Shown here piece after piece: positions 42,243 through 52,020 of a DNA stretch of 64,000 bases (the first letter of the stretch is position 1; the number at the start of each line of letters is the position of its first letter). The stretch is taken from NCBI GenBank assembly GCA_024401395.1, contig JAKSLD010000008.1:1-64000 (forward strand), written 5' to 3'. The position numbers were made by a program, and so were the translations under genes. A model generated the notes under the pieces. That model was given only the letters and a program-made list of their open reading frames with translations. It was not told where the DNA came from and ran no database searches. This DNA comes from Bacteroidales bacterium (GTDB lineage: Bacteria; Bacteroidota; Bacteroidia; Bacteroidales; Marinilabiliaceae).

Positions 42243-42283
42243 GGGCATCATCAATTCTGACGGATAGATGATGCCTTTTTTTT
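42243..42283 (+). terminator. Terminator abutting the next start codon
   Basis: Arms GGCATCATC and GATGATGCC, then eight T residues ending 4 nt before ATG 42288. Confidence 0.85.
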
Positions 42284-42287
42284 GAAA

Positions 42288-44168
42288 ATGAAGAAAGTAT
42301 ATCTACTATATATATTATGCGCATTGTTGCCAATATTGGCATCGATGTGTGCCAATCCTGGAACGCCTAAGGGGGGACCGAAAGATAAGAAGCCTCCATT
42401 GGTGGTGAATTCCAAGCCATTGCCATTCTCTACCGGTTTTGAGGGTAAGAATGTTCAGATATTCTTTGACGAGAATATTCAGGTAAAAGATGCTGACCAG
42501 AAGTTTGTGATGTCGCCACCAGTATTTCCTGCGCCGAAAGTAGATGCGCACGGCAAGATATTGAGTGTGCGATTAGACGACAAAGTAGAGTTGATGCCCA
42601 ACACAACCTATACGTTGGATTTTTCGGATTGCGTATCAGATTTGAATGAGGGCAACAAGATAGAGAACTTTGCATTTACGTTCTCCACGGGAGAATCTCA
42701 GGATTCTATGATGATTTCCGGCAATCTTTATGATGCGCAGACATTAGATCCGCTAAAAGGAGTATATGTGGTGCTACATTCAAATCTTGAAGATTCGGCA
42801 CTTCATACCATATCACCTATACGCATTTCCAAGACAGACGAGATGGGCAGGTTTGTAATAAGGAATGTGCCAGCGGAGAGCGAATATATGGTATATGCGC
42901 TAGATGACCAGAACAGGAATTTCCTATATGACCAGAAAGGGTTAGAGAAAGTAGCGAGATGTGCTGTCCCTGTGGTACCATCATGGGAGATCAGGCAGAT
43001 AGCAGATTCCATACCTATTGATTCACTATGCTTTTCGAGAGATACATCAGAGTGGGTATTTGAGCATATAATGCGAGACACCCTAGTATATACACCAGAT
43101 TCATTGAAGCTATTTGCGTATAGTGAGAAGGCATACGACCAGTATATAGAGAAAGACAGTCGAAGTGAGAGAAATCGTATAGACCTTGTGTTCCATAACA
43201 GGATGGAGGTCAAGCCACAGATAGCGTTTGTCGGGCATGAAGATTCAGATAAGAAGGCAGTGCTTGAGCATTCTCTATATAATGACTCATTGGCAGTATG
43301 GATGACAGATACCCTTATATATGATAAGGATTCGGTAGTAATGGCCATATCGTACCCTGTGCTAGATACATTAGGACAGATGGTGATGAAGGTAGACACT
43401 ATGGAATTCTGGCATTTCAACAAGAAAGCAGACCCTAAAGAAGAGAAGAGAAAATCTAAGAAAGACAAGGGAAAGACAGCAACAGTAGAGAAGAAGCCAG
43501 TATTAGACCTACAGATACCACAGTCTATGGGAGCCTTCGGTATGCTGACGATAAAGAGTAAGACACCATATAAAGATATAAATTGGGAAGGGATTACGCT
43601 ATATCATAAGAGAGATACCATATTCGACCCGATGGAGTATACGGTACATAAAGATACCATAGATCTGAAGATTGTCAGGCTCAAGGCCAAGTGGCAACCA
43701 GGAGAAGCGTATAAGTTGTCGGTAGATTCGGCATCGGTAGTAGATATATACGAAGTGGCGAATGACAAGAAAGAGTATAATGTCACGACGCCAGCTATGG
43801 ATAAGTACGGTACCTTATATATAGAGACAGATTCCGTGTTTGACAATGCGCTGTTGCAGTTAGTGAACAGTAAAGGCGATGTGATGCGACAGAATTATGT
43901 GCCGAAGAACGGAAAGGTAGCGTTCAGGTATCTCAAGCCAAGCGAGTATATGATAAGGATACTGAAGGATGAGAACAAGAACGGCAAGTTTGACAATGGC
44001 TCCTTTGATGAAAAGATACAGCCTGAAGAATTCATATATTATATGGAGAAAGTCCATGTACGAGCCAACTGGGATATAAAAGTTGATTTCAGTCTGAAGA
44101 ATTTCTCGGTTGACAAATTTGTCCAGAAGTTCAAGGCGAAGAAGAAAGGAAATGGAAAGCGCAGATGA
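42288..44168 (+). CDS. Ig-like domain lipoprotein
   Basis: 626 aa from ATG 42288. Lipoprotein signal YLLYILCALLPILASMC, followed by NPGTPKGGPKDKKPP, a Pro/Gly tether typical of this Bacteroidetes family. Residues ~35-130: SbsA-type Ig-like domain (VQIFFDENIQVKD, LDDKVELMPNTTYTLDFSD, FTFSTGE). Then a regulatory-like beta-sandwich (ISGNLYDAQTLDPLKGVYVVL) and a long C-terminal region with further beta repeats and MVDxRF-like strand patterns (EYMIRILKDENKNGKFD). Periplasmic or surface anchored; function unknown. With a terminator immediately upstream it must depend on read-through or a promoter inside the previous gene. Confidence 0.85.
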   Translation: MKKVYLLYILCALLPILASMCANPGTPKGGPKDKKPPLVVNSKPLPFSTGFEGKNVQIFFDENIQVKDADQKFVMSPPVFPAPKVDAHGKILSVRLDDKVELMPNTTYTLDFSDCVSDLNEGNKIENFAFTFSTGESQDSMMISGNLYDAQTLDPLKGVYVVLHSNLEDSALHTISPIRISKTDEMGRFVIRNVPAESEYMVYALDDQNRNFLYDQKGLEKVARCAVPVVPSWEIRQIADSIPIDSLCFSRDTSEWVFEHIMRDTLVYTPDSLKLFAYSEKAYDQYIEKDSRSERNRIDLVFHNRMEVKPQIAFVGHEDSDKKAVLEHSLYNDSLAVWMTDTLIYDKDSVVMAISYPVLDTLGQMVMKVDTMEFWHFNKKADPKEEKRKSKKDKGKTATVEKKPVLDLQIPQSMGAFGMLTIKSKTPYKDINWEGITLYHKRDTIFDPMEYTVHKDTIDLKIVRLKAKWQPGEAYKLSVDSASVVDIYEVANDKKEYNVTTPAMDKYGTLYIETDSVFDNALLQLVNSKGDVMRQNYVPKNGKVAFRYLKPSEYMIRILKDENKNGKFDNGSFDEKIQPEEFIYYMEKVHVRANWDIKVDFSLKNFSVDKFVQKFKAKKKGNGKRR

Positions 44169-44188
44169 CAGCATCTGCGCTTTTTTTA
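44158..44188 (+). terminator. Terminator overlapping the stop codon
   Basis: Arms AGCGCAGATG and CATCTGCGCT with the TGA stop inside the first arm and loop, then seven T residues. Confidence 0.9.
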
Positions 44189-44195
44189 TTTGCTA

Positions 44196-44480
44196 TATAT
44201 AAAAAGAAAAAGGCTAGATTTCTCTAGCCTTTTGGGAACAAACTCAAAAACTCAAATCAATTAAACCTCTCGTCTCATATGATTGAGATCTAATTATAGT
44301 TGTTTTTTTAATCTAGCTTAGCAGTTTAACGGAATCATAGTAGTAGTTATATCTTGTATAAGTCTTTAACTTATTAGGTAGTTTAGCTTTTAATGTTCTA
44401 GTTAGTTAATTGTCATCATAGTAGTCGCAGTTATGAAAACTTTCGTAGTAGTTTAGTAGTTCTTCGTTTAGTAGTTTATG
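44196..44480 (-). ncRNA. Candidate small RNA on the minus strand
   Basis: Read on the minus strand, 44480 to 44196 has no plausible protein, contains several AACTACTA repeats (TAGTAGTT on +, 44338-44475) and ends in a textbook terminator, arms AAAAGGCTAGA/TCTAGCCTTTT (44207-44233) followed by TTTTTCTTTTTA. No promoter box is obvious. The rest of the 747-bp gap (44481-44915) is AT-rich, with two TTTTTGACGAAC repeats near 44540-44570 and a polar-repeat copy. Alternatively the hairpin simply backs up the terminator at 44158. Confidence 0.35.
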
Positions 44481-44735
44481 TTATCTCCTTTTTGTTGTTA
44501 CAATATTACAATAGATAAGTTTCAGGACAAAACACTTTTTGACGAACTGCAAAAATTTTTGACGAACGACATAAAAATGGCAAAAAACTACCCAAAATCG
44601 ACATAATAGGTAATGTTTTGGCATAGTGCAAACCAAAAAATAGAGATTTTGAGGGTTCGATTTGTATTCATTCAGTGTACGGTTTTCACTCTTTCTACTC
44701 CCTTTCTAGTCCCTTTCTGTATTCGGGGAAGTACC

Positions 44736-44762
44736 TTGTTCATCGCAGTTTTTTTATTTTGC
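44736..44762 (-). repeat. Polar intergenic repeat, copy 8 (reverse, variant)
   Basis: CTTGTTCATCGCAGTT followed by TTTTTTATTTTG; the core has CAT where other copies have GCT-C. Confidence 0.65.
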
Positions 44763-44915
44763 AAGTTTTGGGACAGAGATAACCTTGCAATAAGTTCATG
44801 AAGGAAATGTACTATTCCGATACTATGAGGCGGCATGAAAAAGCCTAGGAGAAAAAGAGAGGCATCGAGATGATATTTTGTAGATAGGGCATATTTAGTT
44901 ACCTTAGCGACCGAA

Positions 44916-47285
44916 ATGAAACGATATATGAATGCGAGAATATACGCTGTGATGGGCGTAGTTTTATTGATGCTGACATTTTGTGTTGGTTGTACGGCTA
45001 CAGCTGTAAGTGAGGCTAATACGATAGTTGAAGAAGAGATTATACATTCTGTAGTGCCTGCGAACGGGCGGATAGGAGATTATCTTCCGATGTTGAAAGG
45101 GAGATCTGTAGCCCTAGTTGCCAATAACTCGTCGAAAGTCGGGGAGACCCATTTGTTGGATACGTTGCTGTCGCTCGGGGTTAAGGTAAAGAAAGTGTTT
45201 GTACCAGAGCACGGATTCAGAGGCGATGCCGATGCAGGTCAGAAGGTGAACAACTCCGTTGATGAGAAGACAGGAGTCAGGATTGTGAGTCTATACGGCA
45301 GTCACAAGAAGCCTACGGCAGAAGATATGCAAGGGATAGACATGGTGGTATATGACCTGCAAGATGTAGGGACACGATTCTATACATATATATCTACTCT
45401 TCATTATGTTATGGAAGCATGTGCGGAGACCAATGACAGGGCGAAGGACAAAGAGCAAGCTGGGAGAGCAGAGATATTGGTATTAGACAGGCCCAACCCA
45501 CAAGGAGGGGTAGTAGATGGTCCAGTGCGCGAGGCAGACTGCATCAGTTTCGTCGGATTAGACCCAATACCAGTTCTATACGGCATGACCCCAGCCGAGC
45601 TAGCGTGCATGATAAATGGAGAAGGGTGGCTAGCAGGAGGGAAGAGATGTATGTTAAGAGTCATGCCAATGGCGGAATATTCGCATGACTGGAAGATAAA
45701 GATAAACTGTCAGCCCTCGCCCAACTTAAGAAATGACCATGCCATAGCATTATATCCCTCGTTGTGTCTATTTGAGGGGACGAACGTCTCAGTTGGACGA
45801 GGAACAGAGATGCCATTTGAAGTTATAGGGTCGCCATACGCGCAGAAATCGTCATATTCATTTACACCGAAGCCATCATACGGGGCAAAAGATCCGATGT
45901 TTAATGGCAAAGAGTGCAAGGGCGAAGATTTGAGGAAAACCGATATGAGTGGATTCTCGTTGAAGTACATTATAGATATGTATGAGCAGATAGGAGATTC
46001 GCTATTCTGGCCTAAGAAATCGTCATTTGATATACTGGCAGGAACCAAGACACTACGCAAGCAGTTGAAAGAAAGGTTGACAGAAGACTCGATACGAGCT
46101 ACATGGGAGCCAGCGTTGAGTGCGTTCAAGACAGCCAGAGAGAAATACCTGCTATATGACAAAAAGATAGTGAGAGACAGGAAGTCCATCACCAACTGGA
46201 ACAAAGCTATGCACACCCACTGGGTAGACAGCGTATACAACACCATGACACTCAGAGAGAAGATAGGACAGATGGTATGGGTGACCCTAGATGTAAATTT
46301 CAACGAAAAGAGCATAGAGAAGATAGGAAAAGAGGTCAAGACGTGGGGAATCGGCGGAGTATTGGTATTAAAAGCCACACCATCATCGTGTCTAGACTTC
46401 ATAGAGAGGATGGATAAGGCGACCAGAGTACCTATGCTATTTGCTGCAGATGCAGAAAACGGGCTTGGAATGAAATTCGTTGATGTAGACAAATATCCAG
46501 ACTTCCAGAAGCTAGGGCAGAGAGGAGACACCACATACGTACGCCTACTAGGACAGAGAACGGCAGAACAGATGTTAGCCTGCGGTCTGAACATCAATTT
46601 CTCGCCAGATGTGGATGTAAATACCAATCCGAAGAATCCTATTATCGGCAAGAGGTCATTTGGAGACAATGTAGAGTTAGTTTCCAAGATGGGAGAAGCA
46701 TTTGTCAGAGGTCTACAAGGAGGAGGAGTCTGTGCGGTAATAAAGCATTTTCCTGGACACGGAGACACCAGTAAAGATTCCCATTTAGCGTTGCCAGTGG
46801 TAGCACACGACAGCACGAGAATAGCAGATGTAGAGCTGGCGCCATTCCAGCACTGTATAAACAAAGGCGCCATGGGTGTTATGAGCGGGCATTTAGTGGT
46901 ACCAGTGCTAGATCCAAGCAACAAGGCAGCCAGTCTGTCGTCCGTAATGTTGAAAGATATATTGAGGAAGCAGATGGGATTTGAGGGACTGATAGTCTCA
47001 GACGCTGTGAATATGGCAGGAGCGAAGATATCAGCTGGGAAAGAAGTAATAGAAAAAGTAACTATAGGGGCAGGAAACGACGTAGCGGAATTCTCGCAGA
47101 ACGTAGAGCAGGCGATACTAGCCACAGAAGAGGCGGTGCGAGCAGGCGAGATATCAGAAAAGCAGATAGAAGAATCGGTACGTCGAATACTGGCCGTAAA
47201 AGAATGGACGTTAGACACAAAGAGTCAGAGGTTCGGGTATCCAGAAGCGATAGCAAATCTACCTATAGTATATCCGATGAAATAA
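44916..47285 (+). CDS. Fused exo-muramidase (NamZ, GH171) and GH3 N-acetylglucosaminidase lipoprotein
   Basis: 789 aa. Signal with lipobox LTFCVGC near residue 26. Residues ~40-410 are DUF1343/NamZ: LVANNSSKVG, VFVPEHGFRGDADAG, VSLYGSHKKP, MVVYDLQDVGTRFYTYISTL, LDRPNPQGG, FEGTNVSVGRGTEMPFE. Residues ~430-780 are a GH3 NagZ-like barrel: TLREKIGQMVW, FAADAENGLG, NINFSPDVDVN, KHFPGHGDTSKDSH (catalytic His loop), GLIVSDAVNMAG (nucleophile Asp). NamZ removes terminal MurNAc and NagZ-type GH3 removes terminal GlcNAc, so one lipid-anchored chain could trim peptidoglycan glycans alternately. Chain order and activities are inference from family knowledge. Confidence 0.9.
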   Translation: MKRYMNARIYAVMGVVLLMLTFCVGCTATAVSEANTIVEEEIIHSVVPANGRIGDYLPMLKGRSVALVANNSSKVGETHLLDTLLSLGVKVKKVFVPEHGFRGDADAGQKVNNSVDEKTGVRIVSLYGSHKKPTAEDMQGIDMVVYDLQDVGTRFYTYISTLHYVMEACAETNDRAKDKEQAGRAEILVLDRPNPQGGVVDGPVREADCISFVGLDPIPVLYGMTPAELACMINGEGWLAGGKRCMLRVMPMAEYSHDWKIKINCQPSPNLRNDHAIALYPSLCLFEGTNVSVGRGTEMPFEVIGSPYAQKSSYSFTPKPSYGAKDPMFNGKECKGEDLRKTDMSGFSLKYIIDMYEQIGDSLFWPKKSSFDILAGTKTLRKQLKERLTEDSIRATWEPALSAFKTAREKYLLYDKKIVRDRKSITNWNKAMHTHWVDSVYNTMTLREKIGQMVWVTLDVNFNEKSIEKIGKEVKTWGIGGVLVLKATPSSCLDFIERMDKATRVPMLFAADAENGLGMKFVDVDKYPDFQKLGQRGDTTYVRLLGQRTAEQMLACGLNINFSPDVDVNTNPKNPIIGKRSFGDNVELVSKMGEAFVRGLQGGGVCAVIKHFPGHGDTSKDSHLALPVVAHDSTRIADVELAPFQHCINKGAMGVMSGHLVVPVLDPSNKAASLSSVMLKDILRKQMGFEGLIVSDAVNMAGAKISAGKEVIEKVTIGAGNDVAEFSQNVEQAILATEEAVRAGEISEKQIEESVRRILAVKEWTLDTKSQRFGYPEAIANLPIVYPMK

Positions 47286-47392
47286 GTTCAGGAAGGAGTA
47301 GGATTACCTAATAGAATTCATCATCTTTGATAAAAAGATAAAAACGTAGTATCTTTACGCGGAAAAGTAGAAACAATAGAACAGAGCAAAAT

Positions 47393-49885
47393 ATGGCAGA
47401 TAAAGATATAAAGAAAGAAAAGGTGAGTCCGAAGAAGAAGCGCAAGTATCTCATAATACTATGGAGCTTGTTTTTCTTTGGCATACTATCTCTAGTAGTA
47501 TTCTTCGCGCTATTATCTTACGGCAAGCTTGGTTTCATGCCTACGTTTGAGGATTTGGAGAATCCGAAGAGTGCTCTTGCTACAGACATCATATCAGAAG
47601 ACGGAGTCACACTAGGCAAGTTCTATGTAGAGAACAGATCGCAAGTAGACTACGAAGAGATATCCCCATATTTGATTCAGGCTTTGGTATCGACAGAAGA
47701 CGAGCGATACTATGAGCATTCCGGAATAGATATGAGAGGACTTGGGCGAGTATTGTTCAAGACCATTATCATGCGAGATGAGAGTTCCGGAGGCGGTTCG
47801 ACCATTACGCAGCAGTTGGCCAAGCTACTTTTCCATGAAGAAGAGATACGCAGGGGTCAGACCAAGTGGGAGCGATATACCCAGAAGATTAAAGAATGGG
47901 TAATTGCGGTAAAGCTAGAGCGTTCGTATACAAAAGAAGAAATTCTGGCGATGTATCTGAACCGTGCTGCATATATCTATGATGCGTACGGTATTGAGTC
48001 GGCATCGTGGACCTTCTTCCATACTAATGTGGGTAATCTGAAGAAAGAACAAGCTGCGCTATTAGTCGGCATGTTGAAGAACCCATCATTATACAATCCA
48101 GTGCGTTTCCCAGAGAGAGCATTAGAGAGAAGAAACGTTGTACTAGGTCAGATGTACCGTTCGCGCTACCTCAGTACGATGGAGAAAGATTCATTGCAGC
48201 AATTGCCATTAGGGTTGGATTTCAACAGATCAGACCACAAGAAAGGCATTGCACCATATTTCAGAGAGTGGGTAAGACTGATGTTGACGGCAGACAAGCC
48301 AGTCAGGGAGAACTATCCAAAGTGGAATCTGCAGAAATTTGTTGAGGACAGTATTCAGTGGGAGACAAACCCTGCATACGGCTGGATAAAGAAGAATCCG
48401 AAAGCAGACGGGTCGTACTATAATATATATAAGGACGGTCTAAAGATACATACCACCATAGATTCAAGATTGCAGAAATATGCAGAGCAGGCTATGGAAG
48501 AGCATCTAGGCGTAGAGCTTCAGCCAAAGTTCTTTGAGTCGAAGGGTATAGCCAAGGAGTATGATCCGAAGAATGTCAAGGGGAGAGCGCCGTTCAGTCG
48601 TGATGTTACGGCAGAGCAGTACAATGATATTCTGAAGCGAGCGATGAAAAATTCAGACCGCTATCGTACGCTAAAGAGATCGGGCTGTTCAGAAGAGCAG
48701 ATAGAGAAAGATATGCATACCCCTACAGAGATGAAGATATTCGACTGGAAGGGCGAGAGAGAAGTGGTATGGACACCAGCAGACTCAGTATTGTATCATA
48801 AGTTCTTCCTTCGTTCCGGTATGATGAGTGTCGACCCAAGAAACGGGCATATAAAAGTATATGTAGGAGGACCGAACTTCCAGTACTTCCAGTATGATAT
48901 GGTCAGTCAGGGCAAGCGACAGGTCGGTTCGACAGTCAAGCCATTTGTGTATGCATTAGCTATGCGAGAGGGGCATACCCCTTGTGACCTAGCGCCAAAT
49001 ACGCCACAGACCTTCCAGGTCATGAATCCAGACGGTACATGGGGAACCTGGACACCGAGAAATGCAGGAGATGCGCGACTAGGCGATATGGTCAGCCTCA
49101 AATGGGGATTAGCTAACTCCAACAACAACGTCACGGCGTGGGTTATGAAGCAATATTCGCCAGAAGCCGTAGTTCAACTAATGCATGACCTTGGAGTATA
49201 TTCGCACATAGACCCGGTATATTCGCTATGTCTAGGTACCAGTGACGTGAGTCTTTTTGAGATGGTCGGAGCGTATTCGACATTTGCCAACAGAGGCGTT
49301 CATATAGACCCTATAGGTATTACATCCATAGAAGACAAATACGGGAATATCATAGCCAGCTTTGTATCGACAGAGCGAGAAGTGATGAACGAAGAGTCGG
49401 CATACATGATGATAAACCTTCTTGAGGGTGTAATCAATCAAGGTACAGGCCGTCGTCTAAGAGGTCCGGCATACCAGTTAAAGAACAAGATGGGCGGTAA
49501 GACAGGTACGACACAGAACCATTCAGACGGTTGGTTCATGAGTATTCTGCCAAATCTAGTATCGGGAGTATGGGTAGGAGCAGAAGACCGAAGCGTACAC
49601 TTTGACAGCATGAATCTTGGACAGGCAGCCAACATGGCCATTCCAGTATTCGGCAAGTTCATTCTCAAGGTATTTGGGAATGAGGCGTTGGCTCATCCTA
49701 CAGACAAGACAAAGTTTACGATATCTCCAGACGACGTGTTTACTACGCCAGCCTCGATAACATACAGTCTAGACTGTGCCGACAAGCACCTCAATGCGGA
49801 TGAAGGCAATGATGAGGCTATGGAGATGATAGACAGTGAGGCTGACACTTCATCAGACGGCGAGGGGTCGGTATTCGATTTCTAA
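47393..49885 (+). CDS. Class A penicillin-binding protein (PBP1A-like)
   Basis: Bifunctional peptidoglycan synthase, 830 aa. Cytoplasmic basic tail (KKEKVSPKKKRK), membrane anchor at ~18-42, GT51 transglycosylase with STEDERYYEHSGID near residue 103, GGSTITQQLAKLL near 137, RSYTKEEILAMYLN near 175 and KEQAALLVGMLKNP near 218; then a transpeptidase with the serine in GSTVKPFVYA near 517, SNNNVTA near 582 and KTGTTQNHSDGWF near 703. The sequence TATCTTTA near 47349 resembles a -7 box. The upstream NamZ-GH3 protein degrades the same polymer. Confidence 0.95.
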   Translation: MADKDIKKEKVSPKKKRKYLIILWSLFFFGILSLVVFFALLSYGKLGFMPTFEDLENPKSALATDIISEDGVTLGKFYVENRSQVDYEEISPYLIQALVSTEDERYYEHSGIDMRGLGRVLFKTIIMRDESSGGGSTITQQLAKLLFHEEEIRRGQTKWERYTQKIKEWVIAVKLERSYTKEEILAMYLNRAAYIYDAYGIESASWTFFHTNVGNLKKEQAALLVGMLKNPSLYNPVRFPERALERRNVVLGQMYRSRYLSTMEKDSLQQLPLGLDFNRSDHKKGIAPYFREWVRLMLTADKPVRENYPKWNLQKFVEDSIQWETNPAYGWIKKNPKADGSYYNIYKDGLKIHTTIDSRLQKYAEQAMEEHLGVELQPKFFESKGIAKEYDPKNVKGRAPFSRDVTAEQYNDILKRAMKNSDRYRTLKRSGCSEEQIEKDMHTPTEMKIFDWKGEREVVWTPADSVLYHKFFLRSGMMSVDPRNGHIKVYVGGPNFQYFQYDMVSQGKRQVGSTVKPFVYALAMREGHTPCDLAPNTPQTFQVMNPDGTWGTWTPRNAGDARLGDMVSLKWGLANSNNNVTAWVMKQYSPEAVVQLMHDLGVYSHIDPVYSLCLGTSDVSLFEMVGAYSTFANRGVHIDPIGITSIEDKYGNIIASFVSTEREVMNEESAYMMINLLEGVINQGTGRRLRGPAYQLKNKMGGKTGTTQNHSDGWFMSILPNLVSGVWVGAEDRSVHFDSMNLGQAANMAIPVFGKFILKVFGNEALAHPTDKTKFTISPDDVFTTPASITYSLDCADKHLNADEGNDEAMEMIDSEADTSSDGEGSVFDF

Positions 49886-49902
49886 GAGAATATCAGAGAG
49901 TT

Positions 49903-51006
49903 ATGTCAGCTACCAATGAATCATTAGAGCCGCGAGAGGTTGAAGCACCACAAGAGAGTCAGGTACTTGCCAGTCTCAAGTCGTGGAAGATAGTAGTACC
50001 AATACTTATAGGTATAGGTGTTACTGTGTGGATGTTCAGCAGAGAATATCAGCCTGGGGCGTTTGACATGGTACAGTTTACGGGGTGGACACTCGTACTC
50101 TGGTTGGTGGCGATATTATGTATGGCGACACGCGATGTGGGATATATGGCGCGAATCCGCATATTGAGTGATGGAGATATATCGTGGAAGTCGTCGTTCA
50201 GGATTATCATGCTATGGGAATTTGCCTCGGCGGTATCTCCGTCAGCGGTAGGCGGTACCAGTGTAGCTCTATTCTTTGTGCATCGAGAAGGCATCAGTAT
50301 GGGCAGGTCCACCGGAATAGTTATGGTGACATCGTTTCTTGATGAGCTATTTTTTGCGTTAGTATTTCCATTAGTAGTATTTATAATAGGCTATCATAAT
50401 GTATTCGGTCTAGATGATGGGCTGATAAGCGGCTTTGCGAAGCTAGCGTGGATAGGGTATGGACTGAAAGTCGGGTATGTATTGATATTGAGCTACGGTC
50501 TATTTGTAAATCCGCAAGGATTAAAGTGGTTATTGGTCCAGATATTCAAGTTGCCCTTCCTAAAGAGGTGGAAGAGCAAGGCAGAAGGCATGGGAGACGA
50601 GATAGTTCATACATCCATACATTTCAGGCATTGGCCATTCAAGAGATGGATAAAGGCATTTGGAGCCACAGCTGCCAGTTGGCTAGCGAGATATTGGGTA
50701 GCCAATGCGCTTATTGTAGCATTCTTCGGCATATATCAGTTAGGCTGGTTTGACCATTTTGTAGTATTCGGCAAGCAGCTAGCCATGTGGATTATGATGC
50801 TAGTAGCCCCTACTCCAGGCGGAGCAGGTTTTGCGGAATATATATTCAAAGAGTTTCTAGCGGCGTTTATACCTGTTGGTGCAGGAGTAGCCATTGCCCT
50901 TGCGTGGAGATTAGTGAGCTACTATCCATATTTGATTATGGGAGCGCTATTGTTGCCTAAGTGGCTCAGTGAGATAAAGATAGGAAAAAAGAAAGCAGAC
51001 AAGTGA
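49903..51006 (+). CDS. Flippase-like membrane protein (LPG-synthase TM / UPF0104 family)
   Basis: 367 aa, about eight membrane segments beginning near residue 32 (IVVPILIGIGVTVWMF). Family landmarks: FRIIMLWEFASAVSPSAVGG near 103-122, SFLDELFFALVFPLVVF near 147, and MLVAPTPGGAGFAEYIF near 300-316. These domains occur in lysylphosphatidylglycerol synthases, where they flip lipids; the standalone form is of uncertain function. lpxK overlaps its stop by one base, so they are cotranscribed, hinting at an envelope-lipid role. Confidence 0.85.
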   Translation: MSATNESLEPREVEAPQESQVLASLKSWKIVVPILIGIGVTVWMFSREYQPGAFDMVQFTGWTLVLWLVAILCMATRDVGYMARIRILSDGDISWKSSFRIIMLWEFASAVSPSAVGGTSVALFFVHREGISMGRSTGIVMVTSFLDELFFALVFPLVVFIIGYHNVFGLDDGLISGFAKLAWIGYGLKVGYVLILSYGLFVNPQGLKWLLVQIFKLPFLKRWKSKAEGMGDEIVHTSIHFRHWPFKRWIKAFGATAASWLARYWVANALIVAFFGIYQLGWFDHFVVFGKQLAMWIMMLVAPTPGGAGFAEYIFKEFLAAFIPVGAGVAIALAWRLVSYYPYLIMGALLLPKWLSEIKIGKKKADK

Positions 51007-52001
51007 TGGGTAAGGCTCGTCGCATATTGTTGTTGCCATTCTCGTGGCTATATGGTTGTGGGATTGGGGTGGTCGATTTTCTTTACCGCATGGGGGTAAA
51101 GAAAGCGATGGATACGCCCATTCGCACGATTTGTATAGGAAATCTCACGGTTGGGGGTACAGGGAAGACCCCCGTTACAGAACATCTCATAGACAAGTTA
51201 AGGTCCAAAGGCAAGCGAGTTGTCATGCTCAGTCGCGGGTACAGGCGCAAGACCAAAGGGCTACAAGTAGCGAAAGAAGATTCGACGGCAGAAGAGATAG
51301 GCGATGAGCCGATGCTGATTCACAGTAGATATCCAGACGTACCTATAGTGGTAGATGGAGACAGGAACAGAGCGTTGGCGTATATAAAAGAGAATATGCC
51401 AGATACCGATATAGTATTGATGGACGACGGTATGCAGCATAAAGCGACAAAAGCCAGTGAGTATGTCCTAGTGTGTGACTATGCGCGTCCGATATATGAC
51501 GACATATTATTGCCAGCAGGCAATCTGAGAGAAGGCTGGGAAGCGAGGAAGAGAGCCAAGACCGTCATTATCAACAAATGTCCGCTCAGCATAACAGACA
51601 GAGAGATGGTCGAGATAGAGAAGAAGATGAAGCTAGGAAAAAAACAGAAGATATTCTTCACGGGGATAGACTACAAAGAGCTAGTGGGGAGAGAAGGGCT
51701 AGTGACAAAATGTATTGCGATAGCCGGTATTGGCAGGCCAGAGCCATTTTTTGAAGAAGTCAGAAGCAGGTATGGTGCCCATATAGAGTGTATAGCTTAT
51801 GGGGATCATCATAATTTCACGGCAGAAGAGTTGAAGACGATAGAGAAGAAGCTAGACAAGCTAGGGAAAGATTCGGTATTGATCTGCACGGAAAAAGATG
51901 CGCAGAGGCTCAGTAACAAAATAGGCTGTCATTCAGTATGCTATATCAGAATAGGGTTGCGCGTGCTGTATGGCGATTCCTTTGACATAATAGAGATATA
52001 A
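51006..52001 (+). CDS. lpxK: Tetraacyldisaccharide 4'-kinase
   Basis: Phosphorylates the 4' position of the lipid A disaccharide. 331 aa from ATG 51006 (a GTG one codon earlier is possible). P-loop region CIGNLTVGGTGKTPVTEHLI near residues 40-59, LSRGYRRKTKG near 77, DEPMLIHSRYPDVPIVVDGDR near 100-120, LMDDGMQHKA near 139, and YADHHNF-like YGDHHNFTAEEL near 260. Membrane-associated N-terminus (LLLPFSWLYGCGIGVVDFLY). Overlaps the flippase-like gene by one base. Confidence 0.96.
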   Translation: MGKARRILLLPFSWLYGCGIGVVDFLYRMGVKKAMDTPIRTICIGNLTVGGTGKTPVTEHLIDKLRSKGKRVVMLSRGYRRKTKGLQVAKEDSTAEEIGDEPMLIHSRYPDVPIVVDGDRNRALAYIKENMPDTDIVLMDDGMQHKATKASEYVLVCDYARPIYDDILLPAGNLREGWEARKRAKTVIINKCPLSITDREMVEIEKKMKLGKKQKIFFTGIDYKELVGREGLVTKCIAIAGIGRPEPFFEEVRSRYGAHIECIAYGDHHNFTAEELKTIEKKLDKLGKDSVLICTEKDAQRLSNKIGCHSVCYIRIGLRVLYGDSFDIIEI

Positions 52002-52020
52002 CATAAATACAATATAGAAT

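Noticed and set aside
45710-47218. 502-codon open frame opposite the GH3 domain
   Set aside because: Same explanation; the + strand protein has all catalytic motifs.
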